The notes under the pieces: model-generated | What the model was told of the DNA's origin: nothing | What the model saw: the letters and a program-made list of their open reading frames with translations, nothing else | Databases searched by the model: none | Made by a program: the position numbers and the translations under genes | From: CAVXJN01 sp963762165 | GTDB lineage: Bacteria; Pseudomonadota; Gammaproteobacteria; JASBUN01 | Length of the DNA: 64,000 bases | NCBI GenBank assembly: GCA_963762165.1 | Contig: CAVXJN010000003.1 | Coordinates: 1,054,001 to 1,118,000 of the forward strand | Reading direction: 5' to 3' | Shown here: one piece after another, positions 53,938 through 62,970 of the stretch | Layout: each line of letters starts with the position of its first letter | Position numbering within the stretch: position 1 is the stretch's first letter

Positions 53938-54399
53938 ATGAATTGGACCGATCTCGACATCGCCCGCATGGGCGCGCATCTGGCGCAACTTGCAATTGCC
54001 TATGCGCTGGCCCTTCCCATTGGCTGGGATCGCGAACGTTCGGCACGCAGCGCCGGGTTGCGGACGTTTCCGCTGGTCGCCATGGCTTCATGCGGATTCA
54101 TGCTCACGGGCATCGACGTTCTGCACGGCGACGGTCCCTACGGGCGCGTGATGTACGGCATCATCACCGGCATTGGTTTCATCGGCGGCGGGGCGATCCT
54201 GAAAACCGGCGCCAATGTATTGGGAACCGCGACCGCCGCCAGTCTGTGGAATACGGGCGCCATCGGCTTGGCGGTGGCTTGGCAGAACTACGAAATCGCG
54301 ATCGCGCTGAGCGCAATGAATTTCCTGACCCTGCGGGTTCTGGGGCCGATGAAGGGCGTGTTTCAGCACGACACCACCGACGACGACCGGCCCGGCTGA
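53938..54399 (+). CDS. MgtC/SapB family membrane protein
   Basis: A 153-residue protein with four hydrophobic helices. LALPIGWDRERSARSAGLRTFPLVAMASC and GIGFIGGGAILKTGANVLGTATAASLW are the conserved MgtC core, without the C-terminal ACT-like domain of Salmonella MgtC. Family members modulate ATP synthase, cope with low magnesium or act as virulence factors. The role here is unknown. Confidence 0.9.
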   Translation: MNWTDLDIARMGAHLAQLAIAYALALPIGWDRERSARSAGLRTFPLVAMASCGFMLTGIDVLHGDGPYGRVMYGIITGIGFIGGGAILKTGANVLGTATAASLWNTGAIGLAVAWQNYEIAIALSAMNFLTLRVLGPMKGVFQHDTTDDDRPG

Positions 54400-54420
54400 G
54401 CCGCGCCGAGATCGTAGCCA

Positions 54421-55872
54421 TCAACGTTTGCGGGCAATTCTGCCGGCGACATGGATGGCGCGGCCGTCAACCGCCAGCGCCGCTTCGTGCACCGCTTCCG
54501 ACAACGTCGGGTGGGCGTGAATGGTGCGGGCCAGATCCTCACTGCTGGCCGCGAACTCCATCGCCACCACTGCTTCGCTGATCAATTCCGATGCCGCGGG
54601 ACCGATGATGTGCACGCCGAGGATGCGGTCGGTGTCGGCGTCGGCGATCATTTTCACCAACCCGTCATGCACCTCCATTGCCCGGGCGCGGCCCGAGGCC
54701 GCAAACGGAAATGTACCGACCCGAACCGATTGCCCGGCGGTGTGCAGTTCCTGTTCAGTGCGTCCCACCCACGCGACTTCCGGCAGTGTATAGATCACCG
54801 ACGGGATGGTGTCGCGACTGATGGCGGTTTCGCGGCCGCTGGCAATGGTTTCGGCCACAGCCATGCCTTCCTCGGAACCTTTGTGGGCAAGCATCGGTCC
54901 GCGCACCACGTCGCCCACGGCCCAAACGCCCGGCAGGTTGGTGGAGCAGTACTCATCGACGTCGATGAAGCCGCGCTCGTCGAGCAACAAGCCGGATTCC
55001 GGCGCGTACAAGCCTTCGGTCTGCGGTTTTCGGCCCACCGCCACGACCAGGCGATCGACCTTGAGTTCGCGCGGCTCTTCGACGTGGTGGTACTGCACAG
55101 TGACTTGCTTTTTGGTCGTGCGGCTGGACACCACCCGCGCGCCGAGTCGGATATCGAGCCCCTGATTGCCGAAATGTTTGAATGCCTCGTGGGCGATCTG
55201 GTGATCGGCCATGGGCAGGAACTGATCCTGGGCTTCGAGCAGTACCACTTCCGCGCCCAGGCGGCGCCAGACACTGCCCAACTCCAGGCCGATCACGCCC
55301 GCGCCGATGATACCGAGCCGCTTCGGCACTTCATCGAACGCCAATGCGCCGCTCGAATCGACGATGCGATCGCCGTCCAGCGGGGCCGCTTCGATGTCGA
55401 CGGGATACGAGCCGCTGGCGAGGATGACGTTGCCGGCATCGAGTTCTTCGCGGTGATCCGGCTTGTCGTGGGGTAGGAATTCCACTTTTCGTTCCGCCAA
55501 CAGGCGGCCGTGGCCCTGCAGCCAGGCGATGCGGTTGGCTTTGAACAAACTCGCAATGCCGGACGTCAATTGCGACACCACGCGGCGTTTGCGTTTTTGC
55601 ATTTGCGCGACATCGACTTCCAGCGATTGCGTGCGGATCCCGTGTTCGGCGAAACTGTCGCGGGCGAGATGGTAGAGTTCGGAAGATTGCAGCAGTGCCT
55701 TGGACGGTATGCAGCCGACGTTGAGGCAGGTACCGCCCAGTGCGGCATTGCCGTCTTCGTTACGCCAGGCGTCGATGCAGGCGGTATTGAGGCCCAATTG
55801 TGCACAGCGAATCGCCGCTACGTAGCCGGCGGGGCCGGCGCCGATCACGATGACGTCATAGGATCTGGCCAT
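54421..55872 (-). CDS. lpd: dihydrolipoamide dehydrogenase
   Basis: A 483-residue flavoprotein (E3). It has the FAD site IGAGPAGYVAAIRCAQ, the redox disulfide GGTCLNVGCIPSK, the NAD site GAGVIGLELGSVWRRLG, the GDVVRGPMLAHK block and the catalytic HAHPTLSE pair near the C terminus. It reoxidises the dihydrolipoyl arm of E2. It is the last gene of the sucA-sucB-lpd operon, about 75 bases after sucB. Confidence 0.96.
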   Translation of the reverse strand: MARSYDVIVIGAGPAGYVAAIRCAQLGLNTACIDAWRNEDGNAALGGTCLNVGCIPSKALLQSSELYHLARDSFAEHGIRTQSLEVDVAQMQKRKRRVVSQLTSGIASLFKANRIAWLQGHGRLLAERKVEFLPHDKPDHREELDAGNVILASGSYPVDIEAAPLDGDRIVDSSGALAFDEVPKRLGIIGAGVIGLELGSVWRRLGAEVVLLEAQDQFLPMADHQIAHEAFKHFGNQGLDIRLGARVVSSRTTKKQVTVQYHHVEEPRELKVDRLVVAVGRKPQTEGLYAPESGLLLDERGFIDVDEYCSTNLPGVWAVGDVVRGPMLAHKGSEEGMAVAETIASGRETAISRDTIPSVIYTLPEVAWVGRTEQELHTAGQSVRVGTFPFAASGRARAMEVHDGLVKMIADADTDRILGVHIIGPAASELISEAVVAMEFAASSEDLARTIHAHPTLSEAVHEAALAVDGRAIHVAGRIARKR

Positions 55873-55946
55873 GTGGGTCGGTCCTTGTTGTCTGTAGTGT
55901 TGTTAAACGCTGATGCGGCTCGATTGGCGGAGCCATGATTGTCGCG

Positions 55947-57233
55947 TCAGACCCGCAGCAGCAGGCGCGTCGGTTCTTCGAGAAGTTCCTTTACGGTGAC
56001 CAGGAACTGAACGGCTTCGCGGCCGTCGATAATGCGGTGGTCGTAGGATAACGCCAGATACATCATTGGCCGGGCGACGATTTCGCCGTTCTCCACCACG
56101 GCGCGCTCCTGGATTTTGTGCATGCCGAGAATCGCGCTTTGCGGTGGATTCAGAATCGGCGTCGACAGCAGCGAACCGAACACGCCGCCATTGGTGACGG
56201 TGAACGTGCCGCCGGTGAGTTCCTCGATGGTGAGTTCGCTGGCGCGGGCGCGTTGCGCAAAGTCCACCACGGCCGTTTCGATCTCCGCGAAACCGAGCTT
56301 GTCTGCATCCCGCAGCACCGGCACGACCAAGCCGCGCGGCGTGGAAACCGCGAGACTGATGTCGAAGTAATCGTGATAGAGCACGTCGCCTTCTTCGGTC
56401 GAGGCATTCACGACCGGGAACTTCTGTAACGCCTCGACGCACGCCTTGATGAAAAACGACATGAAGCCGAGTTTGACGCCGTGCTGCTTTTCGAACACCT
56501 CTTTGTACTTGCGGCGCAGGTCCATGACGGCCTGCATGTTCACCTCGTTGAAGGTGGTGAGAATCGCCGCGGTCTGTTGCGCTTCGACCATGCGTTCGGC
56601 GATTCGCTGACGCAGGCGACTCATGGGTACCCGGCGCACACCCGGTTCGACGTCCAGTTGCGGGGCGGGGGCTGGGGGTGTCGAATGCGGGCGCGGCGGC
56701 GCGGAGCTACGCGCTGGGGGAGCCGGCGGAGTCGAGGATTCGTCGGCGGATTGCTGCAGGTAACCGAGCACATCGGATTTGGTCAGGCGGCCACCCTTGC
56801 CGGTGGCCGGAATCTGCTCGGGCGACAAACCGTGCTCGTCCACGAGGCGGCGCACAGCCGGGCTTAGCGCGTCCGTAGGCACGCTCGGCGTGGCGGCGGA
56901 TGGCGCCGCGGTCGCAGCCTCCGGCTGGCCGCCGGCAGGGTTGGCGGCCGCCGTTGCTGCTCCCCCTGCGAGGGTGGCGATGACTTCGTCGCCGACCACA
57001 GTCGCGCCATCGTGCTTGAAAATCTCCTGCAGAATGCCGGATCCGGGGGCGGGGACTTCGAACACCACCTTGTCGGTTTCGATATCCACCAGGTTCTCGT
57101 CCCGGCGCACGGCTTCGCCGGGTTTCTTGTGCCAGGTGACCAGTGTCGCGTCGGCAACTGATTCCGGCAATTTTGGGACCCGGATTTCGATCTGTTCCTG
57201 ATCTGATTTACGGCTTTCGGTCGTCTGACTCAC
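55947..57233 (-). CDS. sucB: dihydrolipoyllysine-residue succinyltransferase (E2o)
   Basis: A 428-residue E2 component of 2-oxoglutarate dehydrogenase. One lipoyl domain has the modified Lys in DIETDKVVFEV (near residue 43), followed by an Ala/Pro-rich linker, an E1/E3-binding domain (SPAVRRLVDEHGLSPEQI), a second linker and the acyltransferase domain with the catalytic SYDHRIIDGREAVQF. GAGGAGG lies before the GTG at 57233, which is inside the end of sucA (26-base overlap). Confidence 0.95.
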   Translation of the reverse strand: MSQTTESRKSDQEQIEIRVPKLPESVADATLVTWHKKPGEAVRRDENLVDIETDKVVFEVPAPGSGILQEIFKHDGATVVGDEVIATLAGGAATAAANPAGGQPEAATAAPSAATPSVPTDALSPAVRRLVDEHGLSPEQIPATGKGGRLTKSDVLGYLQQSADESSTPPAPPARSSAPPRPHSTPPAPAPQLDVEPGVRRVPMSRLRQRIAERMVEAQQTAAILTTFNEVNMQAVMDLRRKYKEVFEKQHGVKLGFMSFFIKACVEALQKFPVVNASTEEGDVLYHDYFDISLAVSTPRGLVVPVLRDADKLGFAEIETAVVDFAQRARASELTIEELTGGTFTVTNGGVFGSLLSTPILNPPQSAILGMHKIQERAVVENGEIVARPMMYLALSYDHRIIDGREAVQFLVTVKELLEEPTRLLLRV

Positions 57234-60051
57234 CAAGTGCCTCCTCGACGAGGGTGCGTTGTTGTTCGATATGCAGGTCGAAATGGCCGGCGGCTGGCGA
57301 CGCCGATGGTTCGCGGCCGGCGTAAATCAATTCCTGGCCTGCGGCCATGCAAGCAAGCAAGTGATGCTGGCTTTGATACCAGGCGCCTTGATTCTGCGGC
57401 TCTTCCTGGCACCAGACAAGGGTATCGGCATATCGGTAGCGGGCAAGCTCCTTCTTCAACGCTTCCCGTGGGAACGGATAAAGCTGTTCGATGCGAATGA
57501 TCGCAACATCTTCCCGTTCGCGATCGCGGCGCGCTTGCAGCAGATCGTAGTACACCTTGCCCGAACACAATACCACCCGGCCTACGTCCGCGGGTTTGAT
57601 GTCGTCGATTTCGCCGATCACCGTGTGGAATCGGCCTTCGGTGATGTCCTCGAGCTTCGATACCGACAGGCGGTGGCGCAACAGGCTTTTGGGCGTCATG
57701 ACGATCAGCGGTTTGCGATATGGACGCAGCATCTGTCGGCGCAGCATGTGAAACATCTGGGCGGGAGTGGTCGGAACGCAGACTTGGATATTGAATTCAG
57801 CGCACAATTGCAGATATCGCTCCAAACGCGCAGAGGAGTGCTCGGGGCCCTGTCCCTCGTAGCCGTGAGGCAGAAACAGCACGATGCCGCACATCCGCCC
57901 CCATTTGGCTTCACCGGAGCTGATGAACTGATCGATCACGACCTGAGCGCCGTTGGCGAAATCGCCGAATTGGGCTTCCCAGATGATCAGGCCGTTCGGT
58001 TCGGCGGTGGCGTAGCCGTATTCGAATGCCATCACCGCCTCTTCGGAAAGCAGCGAATCGATGACGATGAATTTGGCCTGGGCCGTGCCCAGATGCTGTA
58101 GCGGCACCCAACTGCTGCCGTCGCGCTGGTTGAACAATACCGCGTGACGGTGAAAGAAAGTGCCGCGGCCACTATCCTGGCCGGAGAGGCGGATCTGGTA
58201 GCCGTCTTCCAGCAAGCCAGCATAGGCCATGGTCTCGGCGAAGCCCCAGTCGAGGGGCAGTGCGCCGGCCGCCATTTTGCGGCGGTCGGCGAGAATATTG
58301 GCGACCCGTGGGTGCAACTCCATGCCTTCCGGCACCCCCAGCAGCCGTTCGGCCAACTCCTGCACCTGCACGACGGACAACGCGGTGTCGGCGTTGTCCG
58401 TCCACTTGCTGCCGGCAAACGGAGTCCAGTCCACGGCGTGGGTATGGTGAACGTCGGTGGCGATGTGCAGCGCCACGATGTTGCCCTGGTCCAGACTGTC
58501 GCGGTATTGCTCCTGCATCTGTTCTGACGCTTGCGGACCGATCACCCCGGTTTCCATCAGCTGGCGCGCATAGAGTTCGCGCACCGTCTCCCGGGCGCGG
58601 ATGTTCTGATACATCATCGGCTGCGTTACGGCGGGTTCATCGGCCTCGTTGTGGCCGTGGCGCCGATAACACACCAAGTCGATGACTACATCGCGTTTGA
58701 AAGTCATGCGATAGTCCAACGCCATGCGCGTGACGAATACCACTGCCTCGGGATCTTCCCCGTTGACGTGAAAAATCGGCGCTTGCACCATTTTCGCGAC
58801 GTCCGTGCAATACACGGTGGAGCGGGTGTCGAGAGTGTTGCTGGTGGTGAACCCGATTAAATTGTTGATCACCACATGCACCGTGCCGCCGGTGCCGAAG
58901 CCCCGCGCCTGCGACATGTTGAAATTCTCCATTACCACGCCCTGGCCGGCGAAAGCGGCGTCGCCGTGCATCAGCACCGCCAGCACCTTGCCGCCGGTGT
59001 GGTCGTCCAAGCGTTGCTGGCGCGCTCGTACCGAACCTTCTACAACCGGGCCGATGATCTCCAGGTGGGAGGGATTGAAGGCAAGGGCGAGATGTACCAC
59101 GCCGCCAGGGGTGGCGGCGTCGGCGGAAAAACCCATGTGGTATTTGACGTCGCCTGAGCGCTCGCCGGGAGCTTTGCTGCGGCCCTCGAATTCGTCGAAC
59201 AGCTGACTCGGCGCCTTGCCCATGATGTTGACCAAAACGTTGAGCCGGCCGCGGTGTGCCATGCCCAACACCATTTCGCGAATGCCCTGGGCGCCTGCGC
59301 GCTGTATCAGATCGTCGAGCAGTGGGATCAGACTTTCGCCACCCTCCAGTGAAAAGCGCTTCTGCCCCACGTAGCGGGTATGGAGGTAGCGCTCCAGCCC
59401 TTCGGCGGCGGTCACCCGTTCGAAGATGTGGCGCTGTTCGGCAGGTTCGAACCGCGCATGCTGGTCGGTGCCTTCCAGACGCTGTTGTATCCAGCGCTTT
59501 TGGGCGGTGTCGGTGATGTGCATGTATTCCGCGCCGATGGTGCCGCAATAGATGCGTTGCAAGCGGGCGATGATTTCCCGCAGCGTCGCCTGTTCCGGAC
59601 CGACCAGGGAGCCGGTATTGAATACCGTGTCCATATCGGTTTCGAACAAGCCCTGGAATTCCGGATCCAGGTCGGGCACGTGAGGCTGGGGCTGCAGTCC
59701 GAGGGGGTCCATTTCCGCCTGCTGATGGCCCCGCACGCGGTAGGCATTGATCAGGCGCAAAACCGCGCTTTGTTTTTCGGCGGCATCGGCGCGCAGCGCC
59801 CCCGCTACGGCGCCGCTGGTTTCCCGCGCTGGGCGTCGGCTGGGCGATGCCGGCGGCGCCGGCCGCGCGGTCAGCGGCGGCTGGGATGTTGGCACGGGCG
59901 CGCGGCTTTGCAGTTGGTCGAACTGTTCGCGCCAATGGGCAGGTACCGAATCGGGTGCTTCCAAGTAACGTTGGTACAGGTCTTCCAGATAGGGGGCGTT
60001 GGTGCTGTATAGGTGAGAACTTTGTGCGAACCGTTTGATCCTGGCGTTCAT
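57208..60051 (-). CDS. sucA: 2-oxoglutarate dehydrogenase E1
   Basis: A 947-residue thiamine diphosphate enzyme. It begins with the family N-terminal segment SNAPYLEDLYQRYLEAPDSV (read here as TNAPYLEDL), has the cofactor and Mg site around MHGDAAFAGQGVVMENFNM, GMAHRGRLNVLVN, and LPHGYEGQGPEHSSARLERY near the C terminus. It decarboxylates 2-oxoglutarate in the TCA cycle and acts with SucB and Lpd encoded downstream. Length is normal. A gap of about 330 bases precedes it. Confidence 0.97.
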   Translation of the reverse strand: MNARIKRFAQSSHLYSTNAPYLEDLYQRYLEAPDSVPAHWREQFDQLQSRAPVPTSQPPLTARPAPPASPSRRPARETSGAVAGALRADAAEKQSAVLRLINAYRVRGHQQAEMDPLGLQPQPHVPDLDPEFQGLFETDMDTVFNTGSLVGPEQATLREIIARLQRIYCGTIGAEYMHITDTAQKRWIQQRLEGTDQHARFEPAEQRHIFERVTAAEGLERYLHTRYVGQKRFSLEGGESLIPLLDDLIQRAGAQGIREMVLGMAHRGRLNVLVNIMGKAPSQLFDEFEGRSKAPGERSGDVKYHMGFSADAATPGGVVHLALAFNPSHLEIIGPVVEGSVRARQQRLDDHTGGKVLAVLMHGDAAFAGQGVVMENFNMSQARGFGTGGTVHVVINNLIGFTTSNTLDTRSTVYCTDVAKMVQAPIFHVNGEDPEAVVFVTRMALDYRMTFKRDVVIDLVCYRRHGHNEADEPAVTQPMMYQNIRARETVRELYARQLMETGVIGPQASEQMQEQYRDSLDQGNIVALHIATDVHHTHAVDWTPFAGSKWTDNADTALSVVQVQELAERLLGVPEGMELHPRVANILADRRKMAAGALPLDWGFAETMAYAGLLEDGYQIRLSGQDSGRGTFFHRHAVLFNQRDGSSWVPLQHLGTAQAKFIVIDSLLSEEAVMAFEYGYATAEPNGLIIWEAQFGDFANGAQVVIDQFISSGEAKWGRMCGIVLFLPHGYEGQGPEHSSARLERYLQLCAEFNIQVCVPTTPAQMFHMLRRQMLRPYRKPLIVMTPKSLLRHRLSVSKLEDITEGRFHTVIGEIDDIKPADVGRVVLCSGKVYYDLLQARRDREREDVAIIRIEQLYPFPREALKKELARYRYADTLVWCQEEPQNQGAWYQSQHHLLACMAAGQELIYAGREPSASPAAGHFDLHIEQQRTLVEEALGESDDRKP

Positions 60052-60381
60052 CTACTCGTTACCTTGATGTTGGCAGTGATGCCACCCATATCCTCATGAT
60101 TCGGCGGGCTTCTGCCAATCTGAAATGCAGTACGAGAAATAATAGCCGGTCAGCACGCCGTAGCCATCACAGCGGCTCGACCGCGCCTGGCTGAAGGAGC
60201 GATCGGCCATTATGACCAAGGTCGTATTCTCGTGTGCCGGGGCGGCAGGTAGTATCGGTGATGCGTGACTGCAGTACCGGATCGCGCGCTGCTGCCGAGG
60301 GGGAGTGCGCGGTGCGCGATCCGGATTTGTCACCACACGCCGGCCGCCGGGGAAGCGGCTGTAACGGTTGGGGGAATCCTC
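60052..60381. other. divergent intergenic region sucA / PEP-CTERM gene
   Basis: About 330 bases holding the promoters of both genes. The sdh genes that often precede sucA are absent. A 38-codon frame (minus, 60094-60210) reads plausibly but has no ribosome binding site. No hairpin or known regulator site stands out. Confidence 0.35.
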
Positions 60382-61129
60382 TTGAACACGCTGTCGAAAA
60401 CGCGCTTGCTTGCGGCGTCGCTGTCGCTCGCGGTTTGTACGGCCCACGGCTCGCCGATCAGCACCTTCACGGTCCAGGGTACCTAGCAGGGCAGCAACCG
60501 TCACGGCTACGGAGATCGTATCGGCGGCCAGGATTACGAAGTCGAACGCATGGACGCATCCGTCTACGGCTCCGCGACGCGCCTGAATGTCAAAATCTTC
60601 ACCTATTTCAATCAAGCCCTCGATCCTTACGGCACCCTCTTCGGCGACCTGTTCTTGAGCGCAGACGATTGGCATCCCTATGGTGCCGCGCCCTACACGG
60701 CGGGTAACTACAGCAACGGCGAAGACTGGGAACGTGTTCGATACCAGCGAGAACCGCCTCTACGGTGGCGCATTCACCATTGTCCGGTCCGAGCAAGCCG
60801 TGCCGTTCATCACTATGAGTCATGCAGTGGTGCGCGACGGCCAGGAAGTACTGCGCGGCAGCGGTGGCACTGCACTCGATGCGTCGAGCTGGGTCAGCTT
60901 GGCCAACGCATCGGCGGCAGCGGGACAGCTCGGTTACATCGAATACGATGTTGGCCTCAGCGCCCTCGGCCTGGGCAACGACTTCAACCTGGGCCTGAAG
61001 TGGGGCATAAACTGTGCCAACGACACCATCGAAGGCCTGGTCGCACACTCAGTGCCAGAGCCGCCCGTGTGGGCGGCTTTGTTGGCCGGTCTGCTCGGGT
61101 GGTTCGTGGCCGGGCACCGCCGCCGCTGA
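60382..61129 (+). pseudogene. PEP-CTERM protein, broken by an amber codon and a frameshift
   Basis: A secreted protein of about 248 residues when repaired. It would start at TTG 60382 with GGGGGA upstream and a signal peptide ending AHGSP. A TAG at 60484 interrupts the frame, which then continues in phase (DRIGGQDYEVERMDASVYG). Near 60735 one extra C shifts it to the frame reading VFDTSENRLYGGAFTIV. The C terminus SVPEPPVWAALL + hydrophobic stretch + HRRR is a full PEP-CTERM sorting signal, recognised by exosortase. Two lesions make real inactivation more likely than in other frameshifted genes here. Confidence 0.8.
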
Positions 61130-61132
61130 ACC

Positions 61133-61549
61133 TCAGTGATCCGGCGATGGAATCGGAATGGGCGCTGGCGTCGACTCCGGCTTCTTTTTGACGCGTTGCG
61201 GTATCAATTCCTTCGCAACCAGTTGCATCACTGCGAACACGAACGGATGTTCCGGGTGGTCGCCACAATAACTGTCGAGCACTTCCATGGCGCGTTCGGG
61301 TGTGGTGTCACCCAAAAGGTCGTAGGTCTGGCGGCGGGTGAGGTTGTTGGCGGTGATGAACCCGGTCATCCATACGCCAAAAGCAGCCGCGCCTTTTGGA
61401 TCACCGCCTTGGCGGGCCTGGAGGTAGTCGCTGCAGGGTTGTGCGCCGATCCCGATGGCGCGAAATTCGTTGTTCTGATCCATGGCCGAGACCGGCGCAC
61501 CGAGCGCCAGTGTCAATGTCAGCACAGCGATCCTGATCGACGGTATCAT
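61133..61549 (-). CDS. HdeA/HdeB-like periplasmic protein
   Basis: A 138-residue secreted protein (signal peptide about 1-22, ending VSAMD). The mature part has two cysteines, CSDYLQA and DSYCGDHPEHP, flanking a helical FGVWMTGFITANNL segment; this spacing resembles the disulfide-linked HdeA/HdeB acid chaperones and related unknowns. The C-terminal tail is Lys then Pro rich. Start chosen at MIPSIRIAV. The function is an inference. Confidence 0.65.
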   Translation of the reverse strand: MIPSIRIAVLTLTLALGAPVSAMDQNNEFRAIGIGAQPCSDYLQARQGGDPKGAAAFGVWMTGFITANNLTRRQTYDLLGDTTPERAMEVLDSYCGDHPEHPFVFAVMQLVAKELIPQRVKKKPESTPAPIPIPSPDH

Positions 61550-61571
61550 TGGTGCTACGCGAGCCACGAGA

Positions 61572-61778
61572 TCAATCTTCCAGCCGGAAGCCGATTTTGA
61601 GCTTCACCTGATAGTGGGCGACTTTGCCGTCCTCGATATGGCCTCTCGTTTCCAAGACTTCGAACCAATCCATATGGCGGATGGATTTGGCCGCGCGCTC
61701 GATGGCATTGCGGATTGCTTCGTCGGTGCTGGCGGCAGAGGAGCCCACAATCTCCACCATTTTGTATACATGTTCCAT
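61572..61778 (-). CDS. dodecin
   Basis: A 68-residue flavin-binding protein. It begins MEHVYKMVEIVGSS and contains STDEAIRNAIERAAKSI, DWFEVLETRGHI and VAHYQVKLKIGF, which cover the whole dodecin fold; the Trp in DWFEV stacks on the flavin. Dodecins form dodecamers that store or buffer flavins. AAGGAGG lies before the ATG. Confidence 0.95.
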   Translation of the reverse strand: MEHVYKMVEIVGSSAASTDEAIRNAIERAAKSIRHMDWFEVLETRGHIEDGKVAHYQVKLKIGFRLED

Positions 61779-61855
61779 GCTGCCCTCCTTGCTGAACAAC
61801 TGCGCCAAGCATAGTCAATCGCCCGGCGAGCGCTTGGGACGAAATGGGCCGCTTT

Positions 61856-62965
61856 TCAGGCCATTCGATGCCGAAACAACCAGGTTGCGGCGCCCAGGCA
61901 GATCACGCCGATGACGCTCATGGGCCACAACTGGTGAGCGAGCAGACGCAACGAAGCGCCTTCTAGGAACACACCGCGCAGCACCACCATGAAATAGCGC
62001 AAGGGATCGAGCAGCGTCAGGCGCTGAACGATTTCCGGCATGTTGGAAATCGGTGTTGCGAACCCCGACAGGATGATGGCTGGAACCAGAAACAGGAACG
62101 CTCCCAGCAGCGCTTGTTGCTGGGTGACAGCCAGAGAGGAGATTACCAGACCGACACCGATGGCTGATAGTAGGAACAATGCCAACCCCGCATACAACGT
62201 CCAGAGGCTCCCCAATAGCGGTACCTGAAACCAGAATACCGCCAGGGCTATGATCAGGCTGGCTTCGGCGAAACCGATCAGAAAACCCGGCAGCGCTTTG
62301 CCGATCAGGATTTCCAGCGGACGCAACGGCGTGACCAGTAGTTGGTCGAAGGTACCTTGCTCGCGTTCGCGCGCCACGGACATGGCCGTCACCACCATGG
62401 TTACAACCAGCGTCAGCAGGCCGATGATGCCGGGCACGATGAACCACTGACTTTCCAAGTTCGGATTGAACCACGCGCGCACCACCAGATGCGCCGGCAG
62501 CGGCGCTCGGTGCTCGCGCGCCCGCCACTGGTTTTCGAAGGCACGGCTCACGTCGCGGATGTAATTCAGGGCGATCATGGCGCTGTTGGAATTGCGCCCG
62601 TCGATGATGGCTTGCACGGGTGCCGGACCGCCGGCGGCCAGTTGGCGACTGAAATGGGGTCCAATGTGGATGACCAGCAGAACCGAGCGGCTGTCGATCA
62701 GGTCGCGAATCTGTTGCTGGTGATCGACGCGCCGCACCAGTTTCAGACTGGGCGAACCCGCGAACTGCGCCGCCAGTTCCCGGGAGGCGCTGCCCGGGTC
62801 TTCGTTGTAGAGGGCGAACGGGACGTGGTTGAGATCATAGCTGGCGGCATAGCCGAAAATCACCAGCTGGATCAGGGGCGGACCCAGCACCACGAAACGG
62901 CTTTTTGGATCTTTGAAGATCGCCAGCAGTTCCTTGCGTAACAAGGCGAAAATGCGCTTCAGCAT
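61856..62965 (-). CDS. ABC-2 type transporter permease
   Basis: A 369-residue membrane protein with one N-terminal helix, a large periplasmic loop (about 45-175) and five C-terminal helices. REREQGTFDQLLVTPLRPLEILIGK is the ABC-2 (YhhJ/YbhR) signature between helices. The start MLKRIFALLRKELLAIFKD is typical. It follows a second permease by five bases, so the two likely form a heterodimer; the ATPase and HlyD-type genes of such systems would be upstream, outside the window. Confidence 0.93.
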   Translation of the reverse strand: MLKRIFALLRKELLAIFKDPKSRFVVLGPPLIQLVIFGYAASYDLNHVPFALYNEDPGSASRELAAQFAGSPSLKLVRRVDHQQQIRDLIDSRSVLLVIHIGPHFSRQLAAGGPAPVQAIIDGRNSNSAMIALNYIRDVSRAFENQWRAREHRAPLPAHLVVRAWFNPNLESQWFIVPGIIGLLTLVVTMVVTAMSVAREREQGTFDQLLVTPLRPLEILIGKALPGFLIGFAEASLIIALAVFWFQVPLLGSLWTLYAGLALFLLSAIGVGLVISSLAVTQQQALLGAFLFLVPAIILSGFATPISNMPEIVQRLTLLDPLRYFMVVLRGVFLEGASLRLLAHQLWPMSVIGVICLGAATWLFRHRMA

Positions 62966-62970
62966 GCACG

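Noticed and set aside
58637..59935. A 432-codon minus-strand frame inside sucA
   Set aside because: It lies in the wrong frame of a fully conserved E1 gene and is extremely Arg rich.
60094..60210. A 38-codon frame upstream of sucA that reads like a small protein
   Set aside because: No ribosome binding site and no recognised family; kept only as a remark on the intergenic region.
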